Part shown: positions 47,264-59,200 of the stretch, in pieces
How positions within the stretch are numbered: the first letter of the stretch is position 1
Layout: the number at the start of each line of letters is the position of its first letter
NCBI RefSeq assembly: GCF_002234675.1
Contig: NC_019870.2
Span: 2,562,985-2,626,984, forward strand
Length of the DNA: 64,000 nucleotides
Source: Oryzias latipes
Taxonomy: Eukaryota > Chordata > Actinopteri > Beloniformes > Adrianichthyidae
Reading direction: 5' to 3'
Notes under the pieces: generated by a model
What the model was told of the DNA's origin: nothing
The model's database searches: none
The model's input: only the letters and a program-made list of their open reading frames with translations
Made by a program: the position numbers and the translations under genes

Positions 47264-50200
47264 ATGTCCACGGATGACAGCATCTCTGAGGACGTGTCCA
47301 GCTCGGGCGCTCTGAGCCATGGCCGTGTCAGCGCCGACGGCGGGAAGGAGAGCGAGGCGTCTCTGGCGTCCTCCGAGGGGACGTCGGCCTCGGGGCCGGC
47401 CGTGCCGGAGGAGCGGCGCAGGACCTCCCAGACCAAAGGAGGCGCTGTGGAGAGCAGAAGCGTGGCCCTCACACCAGCATGCACCAAGATCAGGTATGAG
47501 GCCGATCCGATGACCTGCTGCATCAAAGGTCAATAGAGGCGAACAACTGGGAGGTTATTTGATTCAAAGCGGTTGGATTTGTGGGACAAACGTCTGGTCT
47601 TGTCGTCTGCAGGCGTCTTTGTCTGAGCACAGATGAAGCCTTTGAGCAAACCAAGAGCCTCCCGTTCATCAACCCCAGCTCTCTGGAGACCCTCAGGGCT
47701 CTGGTGCAGGAGATCCAGAGCAGCGGGGAGACGGACCCCGAGGTCTGGAAGGATTGTGAGGTGAGACCACCCGAGCGCCCGCCGCCACGCCGCGCCTCCT
47801 GTTTCCGGCCTCGCATCCCAGTTGGTGCAGAGCACAGCTGACAGCTCTGTGCTCGCTCTCACGTGCACATGTGCCGAGCACAGCAAACACCAAAACAAGG
47901 AGCTGATCTGTGCAGACTAACGATGTGATGCGTGTGGAGCAGACAGCTCTGACACAGAGGTGCATGATGGGAAAGTGACGGCAGCCTCCTCTGACTGTTA
48001 AATACCTTTTGGGACAGGAAATGCCGTGCCTCTTTCCCGTCGGCGGCGCTGTAACATCAGCTGCTTCCCGCCACATCCCGTCTCTTTTTTCGGTGACTCT
48101 GCGATTTTCTTTGATTGGGGGGCGGGGCTTCATCATCACCAGGACGGTGACGGCTGTTAGCGGCGAGCAGTTTTTGGTGTCTGAAAGAGAAATCGACGTT
48201 GAACTGTTAAAAAAAAAGCCCAAAAGATTCTGACATTTGAGCTCTAAAAGCAGCTCAGTGACGGAGCGTCTTCTGAGGTTGTGGGTTCAAATCCAGAGCC
48301 CGGCTCCCTCTCGGGGGGGGGGGTGAGGTGGAAGAACACCTGTCACAGGTGTGTGACGGTTCATGTAAGCTGATGGTCTCCATGGTAACTATGGTTGTCA
48401 GGGCTTGTTTGTACAGATTCGGATCAAATAAAACTTTTATTTATAAAGCCATTTCCTTACACATGTCGTGGCTTTACACACTAAAAACATTTTTCACACG
48501 CTGCACGTGTGTTCCGAACTGCTGTCACTGATCCGTACGGGTCGCGGCTGAGCCCCGGCGCCTTGTTCCCCTAGAATAAAGCAGTTCTTAACAGGTATTC
48601 ACAGCATTTGGACCGCTTGACCCGTCCGTTTGTGTTTCTGCTCCAGAGCCGCTGGTTGCATCTGTTCCAGCTGGTTGAAAAGCAATACCAAGAGCAGATC
48701 CTGGCCCAGCAGGAGCAGTACCAGTGCCAAATTCAGGTCTGGGTCTCCTCGCACGCCTCCTGGTTCAGCGCCGTCCTGCACACTCACTCGTGTGTCCTGA
48801 TTTTCAGCTGATTCAGGATGAAATCAAGGCTCTGCTGCAGCTCCAGAACCGGCAGACCGGCATCCTGGCACACGCCGACTTCTCTGCGCCCCCCCCTGCC
48901 AAAAGCCCCGCAGACACAAAGGACGCCTACGTGTTCCCCCTCGTGCACAGCGACCCCGTAGGCCCCGCTCAAAGCCACAGGCTGGCGGCCCCAGTCCAAA
49001 GCCCCTTCAGCTCTCCTTCACCGCCACTGCCCAAGGCAGAGAGCAACAACCAGGGGGAGGAGCCGACCACCACCGTGCTCAGCAGCGGCTACGGCACCCT
49101 GACCGCCTGGGAAGCCAGCCTGGGGTCTCCAAAAGGAGGGCTGGAGGGGACAGAGTACCTCCGGTGGAGTTCGGACATTCAGGAACGCTCAGAGACGCCG
49201 GCGACCACATTCCAGCTGCAGTTCTCCGGTGGAAAGGCCGATGGCGTGAATGATCCTGCAGAGAACCAGCAGAAAACAACCGAGTACGTCCGTTCTCCTG
49301 TGGCAGACCTGCTGGACTCTGTCAGACCGCAGATCTGGATTGATGGGAGTCTTCCTGCTCTGTTCTTCTGCAGAGACGGTCAGCAGTTCACCTCCTGGGC
49401 TCAGAGACAGAAACTCCGGCCCAGGAAGAGCAAGTCAGAACAAGCCTCACCCGAAACCCCAGAGGACCCCGGTCCGGCCCACAGCGTCAGCAAACCCAGC
49501 ACCCAGACCTGTCAGGAGGTCCGGGACCAGGTACAGGAACCGGTTCTGGTTGTTTGGATGACGGTTTTCTGCTGTGAAAGTCCTGATTCCAATCTCTCTC
49601 TGGTTTCAGCTTCCAGCCGTCAGGCCGCCGTCCAGCTCCCTCCCCCTGATGAGGAGCGACAGCCTGATGTCAGAGACCTCAGGTAAAACCCCCCCAGAGG
49701 AAGCACAGTGACCTGCAGTGTTTGGATCAAGCAGGTGTGGGGGGGGAGGGAGGTGTGAGGGGGTAACAAAGAGGTGTGAGGGGGTAAGAAGGAGGTGTGA
49801 GGGGGTAAGAAGGAGGTGTGAGGGGGTAACAGTAGTACATTAGTACATATGGAATACTAGTATTTACAAAATACTAATTTATGTGCACAAAATGCTAATT
49901 TAAGGCAGCAGTTTATGATTTTTTTAATGTCCAGGGCTTCATATTTTATTTTCAGACTCATATAGTTGAGTTTAAAGATAAAACAGGACGACGCTTTCTG
50001 TCTTTGTGCTTTGCAGATCTCTTGATCTGAAAGCTTTTTGTGACTTTTAGGTTTCACTTACTGGCGCCTGAACGAGTGTGAGCTCTACCGCCCCCTACCG
50101 GACAGCTTTGACAGCGGCGCTTACGTCCTCCTGCAGGAGGCGTCCAAGAGCCTGGTGAGTAAAACGCCATCAGGGTGGCTGTGATGCCGAATCCCAGAAC

Positions 50201-53200
50201 GGGCGCCAACCCTTCTTTGTCCCACAGAACCCCCCCCAGGAGCCCCGGCTCTCCCTCAGAGAGATTTACCACAACAAACGCCGAGACTGGAGACGGTCCG
50301 ACGGGGAAGGCTCCGGCACGTCTCGCTCCCTGTCGCCACAGGTGTGTCACATGACCCAAGATGATGTCATGGTTCTGCTCTCAGAGCTAAACGTCAAGTG
50401 TCAACAATTCCCTCACTAATGCCTAAAAGAGTAAGACTCTGTTCACGACGTTTGTCTTTAAATGTGATGCTAGCCATTCGCTAAAGAAAAATCTAATAAA
50501 TATGAACATTTAATGAAGACTATTTAAGTATCCACTGATGATGAAGGCATAGATGATTAATAAAAAAACAAAGAATTGAAATACATTTTTCACTGACTAA
50601 CGGTTCAGATGTAATGCGTTGTGGTCTATATTTGCTGATCTACTGAGCATCGATCCACACTTCTCTAACTTCTAGTCAAGCTTTATAAAAAATAAACCCA
50701 TTTTAAGGCACAGGGAAACATTTCTCTGCTGGTCTTGAAGTTGAGTCATCTGGAAATAAATCTTCTGTTGGGGAAACGTTGCACCGATCATCCAAACGGC
50801 TTCATCAGCCTGAAATAAAAAAAAAATTCCCCTGTTCAGGATTTCCCCCGAAAAATTATCCAGAAAAAGATCAGTGAAGGTTCTCCTTTATTCAGGTAAA
50901 GCCTCAGGCCAAACTGTCTGCGGGTCAAAAATGGACAAATCATAATGTTACCAATCACAAAACTCAGATTGTGTCGTGGTTTAGAGGCCATTGGATCATT
51001 TTCAGATCAGTTAAAAGAAAAAGGAAAAATAACAAGATAATGTGTAACAGGGCTGCACGATGTGAGGAAAACTCGCAGTATGCGATTTTAGTGATCAATA
51101 TTGTGATGACGATATAACTTGCGATAAATGAACAAATAGAAAAACAACCAAAAACTTAATTTCCATGTCACTGCAACCAACATCTAACCAACAAGCTCCA
51201 CCTGGTTAGTCAACAACGTGAAGGGCTCCATCTGATTGGTCAAATGCATAAATGGATTTATTTGATTGGTTAAATACTTCAAGCTCCCATAAGATGGTTG
51301 TAGCACATTTAAAGTAACCATTTATTGCAATTTTTGCCGACTTTCGCAATATGCATATTGCACAGCTTGTCACCGCGATAACGATAAATCTGCGATTTAT
51401 TGTATTTTTTAAAATACTTCAAATCATAAATACATACACAAATATCACTTCAAAACATGTACTTATATCTTTGAACTCAAGGTACTTGTAGAGAAAACCC
51501 AAGTGCATTATGGTTCACTGCATGTCTATGTATTTGAAAACTGTAAATACATTTGTTTATGGAATGCACAGCTGTGGTAGAGATGGGAATTCCGTCCCTT
51601 TGACCCCCGCTGCTGTAAAACAGTCGGAGCGGCGTGTTTCTCCTCGCTACAGAAGTACCAAATAAATCTGATCTTTAGCGGTGCAGCGATGGCGACGCGG
51701 TTCTGTCCGTTTGTCATCGTCCTCATAGCTGTTGTGGCTGATGGAACGCTGAGGTTCTGACTCGGTGCTGCAGGTTCCAACAGGAAACCCGCGGCAGTCC
51801 GACCACACCTCCGGCTTCACCTCGCCCTCCTTCTTCAGCAGCCCGTCCTTCGCTGCTCAGCCTCACCTGTACCCCAGAGTCGAGACCCCTGTGACCCCTG
51901 ACAGCATGGCGGAGTATAACCCCGACCCCCCCGACTGCGCCTCCGAGGCCTCCCGACCCTCCCCCACAGACAGCCAGCAGCACACAGCCAGCCCCCCTGT
52001 AGGCGCTGAAGAGGATGGACGCCGCACCGGCGCCCTGAAGCCCGGTCCGACCCGAAGTTCTGCTCTGAGGCCGGCGGCGAGTCGGCACATGGAGCCGCCT
52101 TCACCTGGGGAGGATCCCATCGTCCTCTCTCTGTGAGTCTGACCAACGTCTGACCGCTTTCTGAGCCGCCGCTTCGTCTTCACGGCTGTCCTCTGTCCTC
52201 AGACTCCGGCAGAACCTGAGAGAAAAACACTCGCGACACGTGGCGGACCTGAAGGCGTACTACGAGTCGGAGATCCAAAGCCTGCGAGAGAAGCTTCAAC
52301 TCCGAGACCTGCCCCAGGATCTGGAGAAGAGCAACCAGGCGCTGACGGATAGGTCCGTATGAGCGCGCAGATGGACGGCAGGCTGCAGGCCTCACCGGCG
52401 TAACGCCGTCTGTTTACCTGCAGGTGCAAACACCTGGAGGAGGCTCTGGTCAACGCCACGCGGCACATTCAAGACTTGGAGGAGACCAACCTATCGCTGG
52501 AGAAGAAACTGGTATTCTGGAGTTTCTCCAGTCTTTAATTACACGCTAACGACAAATTACTAACACTTAATTAGCCAATGATGAAAAACCAAATCAGTCC
52601 AGGTGAATACTCGAATCTGATTGGCTGCAGACTGTGGATTAAAAAGAGATGATCCACAGTGATAATGGGCATCGTAAGGCCGGCTCACACATTTGGAAAA
52701 AGTGAGAAAAGTTGTGGTCTTTAGGTAAAATATTCACAGATTAATCTCAAATGAACTACGTTAAAACCACAAAAGTACAAAAGAACCACACAAAGAACAC
52801 GTAAATCAGCGTAGAACACGAACCATGCGTGAATTCATGAGTGATTCATTCATCAATTACGTAATCTGTTCGTGACGTGCGCCGTATACGCCATCTAAAA
52901 GTTATACATCATGCGTGAAAAGTCTGTTAGACACTAATTTGTTTATGCAACTTGCAAAAATCACCCAAAGTTGCGTAAAAAAAACTGCACGATTCTCAAC
53001 CGACCAAATTCACGTAAAGACCCGTCGGCCGAAACCAGAGCACCAGACGAATGACGGGCGCAACAATCGCTTATGAATGACGTAAATCACGCATGGATCA
53101 CGAAAGAGCGACGTCTCATATGTGGAAAATGAGCAACATGTATGTAGTGGCTGTTTGACTCGTCAGAGAATAAGACTCGAGGAGGAATTGAACTATTTAG

Positions 53201-56200
53201 GCTTTGTTTCCGTGAAATAAACTCTCACTTCATCATCTGGACAAAAACAAGAGGTTGGAGGTGAACTGGAATGACGATCAGCATTTCGCTTTCCTTTCGC
53301 CGTCGCCGCCGTTCAAACGTTACCACGATGGAGCTTGGTCTGCTTTTTGTGAAAAAGGGATTGAATACACATTTGTTCTGTAAATGACCATGGTATGCGC
53401 GGAATAACGTCTGACGGGAAGGTCGTTCCCTTGAAGTGCGCTAGTGTCCGCTAACGGACACCTGGCTGGTCGTCCTCCCGTACGGAGGGCGTCTCACCTG
53501 TGCATCGTAAGGCAAACGTGAGCTCGAACCTGAGGAAAGTTGGCGTTCAACGTAAAGCCAGGCGGCAGGCAGGCATCAGTGCAGCAAAGTCCAACTCTGC
53601 TGGGATATTTTTAACGACAACATTGTTAGTGATGTTCGTAAAGCAGCAGAGATGGGAGGGTTTCTCCACTATTTGTTACACAAATCCTAAAACTACCAGA
53701 AGTTTATTTTTATTTAATTCACCGTCTGCTTTAAACTTTACCTAAGTAATATTTTGTGGAAGTGATATTACTCTTGCTTGAGTGCTATGTTCAGATTCAG
53801 ACGTCTTCTCGTCTGTGGAAGTTGAACCGGCGTCTTCATCTGTGTTGTCTGCCGTTAGGCAGACTGGGCGGAGCGATACGCCGTCGCCGCCGCCACCGTG
53901 AAGTCGCTGCAGCAGCGCCTAGAAGAAGGCAAGCGCTCGGGCAGAGAGAAAGACGCCCTGACGAGCCGCCTGAAGACGCGTGTGCAGCAGCTGGAGGAGG
54001 CGGCGCAGGCGGCGCGCCGGGACGCCGACGAGAAGCAGGCGAGGAGGGAGAGGGAGTACAAGATGCTGCAGGACGTGAGTCTGTGGGGGACGAACCTGCT
54101 CGTCTCTGTGTTCTGAAGTCTGATAGGCTGTCACTAACTATTAGCTTAGAATAGAACAGAACAGAATAGAGCTTTATTTAAGGTCCGTGCAACACCCCTA
54201 CTTTAAACAACCCTTGGTAAAAATAACGACTATAAATTATACATAGAAATACATTAAAAAGTGCATTTTCCAGGAACTAAAAACAGGAAATTCAAACATA
54301 TTTGCTGCTGAATAAAAGTGCATTTGTCTTTTAAAGAAGAGGTGACCTCAACAAAGGAAAAAAGCGGTGTTAGCATGTCGCCCACATTTCCGCTCTCACG
54401 AACACAGGCTGGACTCTCGACAGTTTTTCAGCAGACTCCTGGCCAGCATAAAGGTGTTGCAGTAAATTCAGCTTCTTGTTGAGCTTTATTTAGCAAGCCA
54501 TTCTTTACATAGAGAGACAATTTAATGTTTTTTTTAAACCGTAGAAACTGGAATCTCCACAGCCATAACAAAAATAAAGTGCATCCACTGCTGTCTGGTA
54601 TAAGAATTCTCAAGAATGAGGAAGCTCTGTCGGTTAGCTCTGATCTTGTGACGTTTTTTTTTTTTTTTTTCCTCAGCTGCTCTCAGAATACGACTGTTTA
54701 ACCAAGGAGCACGAGTCTGTGAAGGTAACCGAAGGCGTTCAACGTTTGGCTGCAGGATTGGAGGAGAACAACCCGTCATGCAGTTTGATTATCTGTGTTT
54801 CTGCAGAATAACTTGGTGTCTGCAGAGAGGAAGCTGGTGGATTCCAGCGACCACATCTCTGAGCTGAAGAGGTGAGAGGATCCTGATGGATCCGTTTAAA
54901 GGTTGTGGCGGCCTCTCCCCACTTTCGGTCTTTAAGTTTAAAATCCTAAAATAATATTCATCTTTTCCTCATTTGATGTCTAATACTGTTCTTATTGGTA
55001 GGAAATCCAGTTTATAATTTTGTGTTTCTTCTGGTGATACAAGAAGAAGAAAATTGACTTATTTAAGTCACAAGCTCAAAAAATGTATTGATAAGTTAAT
55101 ATCCACATTATAAATTAGTCCTATTTTCCATTAAATTCGTTTTTTTTTTTTAGGAAACTAAACCAAACCAAAACTAACGACACAAAAACATTTTTTTCCT
55201 CGTCTGTAGATTAAAAAAAACAAACTGTGGCACAAATCTATTCTAAAGAGGATTTGTTTTTCTTCATTTCTCTATCTTTGGAAGAACGTGTCTATTTAAT
55301 TTGAACAAATCCATATTATTTATGTCATTATGAAAAGTGCTTTTTGCATAAAATACTTCAGTTTGACATGTTTGTGTTAAACGCTGCATCCATCAGAAAC
55401 ACAGAAACCGTGACATGACCTGAATGTGTCTTCATGCGGTTTAGTTTCATCTTTCCAGATGATTCCGTTTGGAGGAAACTTTTCTTTTGTTTTGGATTCA
55501 GACGTCCGGCGTTTTGCTGAAACAAATATACGTTTTTTTAATGTTTCTGATCGGTTTTCCGTGCAGACAGATGTCAACCTTCTCAGCTCCTCAGAGAGGC
55601 TCCTGGAAAGGAGAAGTGAACGTTTGTTTCATCCTCAGAGTCGTCTCCAAGCTGGAGGCTCAGGTGAAGCAGCTGGAGCACGAGAACCAGGCCCGGGTCC
55701 GCCACGCTCACGCACAGCCATCGGGGGCGGGGTGAGACCCTCAAACCTTTTATTAGAAACCAGAAACATCTGGGTTTCCCCCGCTGAAACCATGAAGCTT
55801 GGTTCTGACTCTCTGCAGCCTTTTCCACCACCCGGACCTGCTGCTGTCGCCCAGTAAAAGCACGGCGGGGTGGGACGTCCCTCGCAGGAAGTCCGACCAG
55901 CTGAACGGCGCTCGGAAACCACAGCTTCCCCAGAACAAGCAGCCGGGTCTGCAGAGGAGGTCGGCCTCCTCGGGGAGTTCCACAGACGCCTCCTCGGCTG
56001 ACGGGAGCTGGAGGTGGGTTGGAGGTTTACATTTGGTCAGAGTGAAGGAGGAGAAGGTTCACGGAGCTCCTCGCCTGCAGGGGCGCGTCTCCGCCTGAGT
56101 GCGAGCAGAGTCTTCCTCGGAGCGCAGCGCCGGAGTGGAGCGGAGCTCGCAGAGATGGGTCCAGCCCGCTGACGCCCATGATGAAGGCCCTGATAGAGCT

Positions 56201-59200
56201 GGAGGAGACCAAAGCCACCCAGAGCCGGGCGCCCTGTAAGGCATTCCCTTCATCCTGAATCTTTATTCAGTCCTTTTTCATAAAGAAGGGGCGGAGTCCT
56301 GTTCATGCATGTACCGTATTTTCACGACCATAAGGCACACTTAAGTCTATGGTGCGGTGCGCCTGATGTGTGGGAGAGGGACGTGGGAGAGGGCCCCCCC
56401 CGAATAGCACAAAAGTGCAGGTATGTGCATTATGCAGAACACCATCGTTTTGGCGAAAATGCAAAGAGCCACGCCTAAACTGCAAGCTATCAGCTACGCG
56501 GAGGAACATGGGAATGGAGCAGCTTCCAGAGAATTCAAGATGAATGAATCCACGGTTCACAAGTGGAGGAAGCTGGAAAACAAACTTCAACAAGTCGAGA
56601 AGACGCAGCAGAGTTTTCCGCGGAAACGAGGCGAGTTGGAAGACTGGCTGAAGCGATGGATTATTGATCAGGGAACAGCGTCTCTACAGTCACCATGCCA
56701 CAGAGGCATGGTTCAGAGGAAGCTTTTGCTTTGGTTTCATGAAACGCCGTCATCTTTCCATCCGGGCGAGGACTACAGTGGCGCAGCGACTTCCATCGGA
56801 TTGCAACGAATAGCTGTCCATCTTCCACTCCTTTTACTGGGAGGCGGTGCTGGGCGAGTTACGCCACAATTTGTGAATGGATTGTAGATGCTTGGGCCAA
56901 CATGTCTCCTTTCTTGAAAGCCGGCATCCTTCGTGAGGAGTTGCACGGCAACGAGACGGACTCTGACGATGACGGAAGGGAAGCTGGCGTGTTTGATAGA
57001 AAATAAGCCCGGCTGTTCATTTCAGATACAGAAGATGAGAACTTTGATGGATTTTTGGATGCTGATTGATGACTGAAAACATTCATCACAACCAACTCAG
57101 ATTTGCTCCCGCTGCCTTTTTTAAACGCACACTAGCATGCATGTTTTACTGGCATGTGTTAGCGTGCCCGCACCCTAAAACCCGGTGTGCCGTTTGTATG
57201 TGTTAAATGCAGAAAAATCACTCATAACTGACACTGCGCCCCATAACCCAGTGCGCCCTATGGTCGTGAAAATACGGTATCTGATTTCTTCCTGGGATAA
57301 AGGGATAAACCTTCCAGCATCATTCCAGGAATTCAGGCTGGATTAAAGATGGAAGATCCTTGTCAGAAGCATTAATGGTTCCTGCTTGGAGGATATCCTC
57401 TGGCTGAGCGTGACTCGGACTCGTGTCCCCGCAGGGGTCGGCCGTCACAGGACCACGGTCGGGTTCGTGGAGCGGAAGCACAAAGAGCTGCTCCCGGAGC
57501 GAGCCGAGCTGCTCCAGGAAATCCTGCCTCCGGCCGAGCGGGGAGGACCCAGAGGCGCCGCTCTGCTGAGAGCGCGGGGGCGTCTTTCTCCAGACAGCCA
57601 CAGATCCTCCTCATTGCCCCCTCCAGCACAGAGAAACGGGGCCCCCTCCACACCCAGTAAGGAAGTCATTCCCTCCCCCTTTATTTAAGCGTGACCCAAC
57701 GGACGAGAACACGTTCTCTGACAGTAATCCGTCTTTCCTTCTTAACAGCAAAGAGGGAGACGTTACTGAAGCCTCTGTCTGCAAAGTCCAGCCCTAAACG
57801 CTGCCCCTCCGAGAACTATTCCACTGCGTTCGGTCACCCGATGCCAAGAGAGGAGCACCTGCAGCAAAGGTGAGACGCAGGAGAGCTCCGAACGTAACCC
57901 CCGTCACTGATGTGGGACATTAGTGGATGAAGAACCACTGTGCCACAGCTCACTGGTATCAGCTCTGTGTTCACCCAAACGGGAGCAGGTTTAACACGGA
58001 GTGGTCAGCACTGTGAAGGATCATAAAAGACTTTTTTTTTATTTGTGTTTATTGGATTCAAGATGCAGATGGGTCAATATCACCATAAGGTACCTTTGAG
58101 ACTTCCCAATATCCCACCTATAAATATGGGATTTTCCATTTAACTTCACATTTATTGTGTTAGGTGGATGCTGTGCTGTTAGAAATGCACGTTGGTCAAG
58201 CTCCCACACTTTTTATAAATGAACTGACAATGTACCCACAAACAGCAAAACATGGACAATTTCAGAGTAGATTAAATACATTGGAATTAGATCATGGATG
58301 TATATTTTCAGAAAGCCTCTTAGTCCCTTTGTCCAAACTGTGTATTAGCTAATAAGAAAAGTATTTAGATAGTAATGAAATTAGGGCAAACAATTTTGTT
58401 ACTGTACAAACTCATTAAAATCAAATCTAAGAACAAAGATATCTGGTGAAAATTTCAACCAAAACCACTCGGCCCCTATGTAATAATAAAGGAATCACAC
58501 AGATAGATTTGCTAACTTGTGAAAATAAATTGTTTATTTTCTTTGAATAGGAAAATAACAGGGTGGACACATTTTAAAAGGTTGTTAAATTACCTCATTT
58601 TACAATTAATGAAAGAAAATTACCACCAGAAGTCCCTTTGCCATGTAGGGGCAAATGATCAGGTGAACAGACCGGTTTTGATCCAGTCTTCCTTTACGTA
58701 GCAAAACACCAAAGATTAGCCATTAATGTGGCGTTATTGAGATAACCATCAATGTGCACAGTGAAAGTCAAACATTCCACTGTAAAATGAGAAGAAAAAT
58801 GCTGTTTTAAGGGGAGAATGATTGGTTTGAAAAAAAAAAACAACTAGAACAATATCACTGAGACACATCTCCAAGCAGTCTTTTATGGCAGCTATTGCAG
58901 GTCTTGGATTTAAAATCCGTCTCTGGGACATAGAGCAGCTCAACACATGTCTCCTTCAGCTTTTCACACAAGCTCTGGGCATCTGGAATGTTTCCTCCAT
59001 GCGCTACAATCCGGTCTGCTGACCTCTTGAGGGTTCCATCCACACCATCTGCTGCACCCTCGCCATGACTAGCCTCAAAGAAATTCCATGTTTTTTGTCT
59101 GAACCCATACTTGTAGGGTTCTGTTGAGAGGTAGAAGAAATTTCCTTTTTGTGGATGCTGTGTTGCAGGCCTATCGCTGAAAAAATGAAGTACGCTCACT

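Noticed and set aside
48724-49686. Single 320-codon ORF taken as one mphosph9 exon
   Set aside because: It is two or three exons read through: good donor/acceptor pairs at 49284/49373 and 49531/49609 keep phase and restore the conserved FTSWAQ and MRSDSLMSETSG context.
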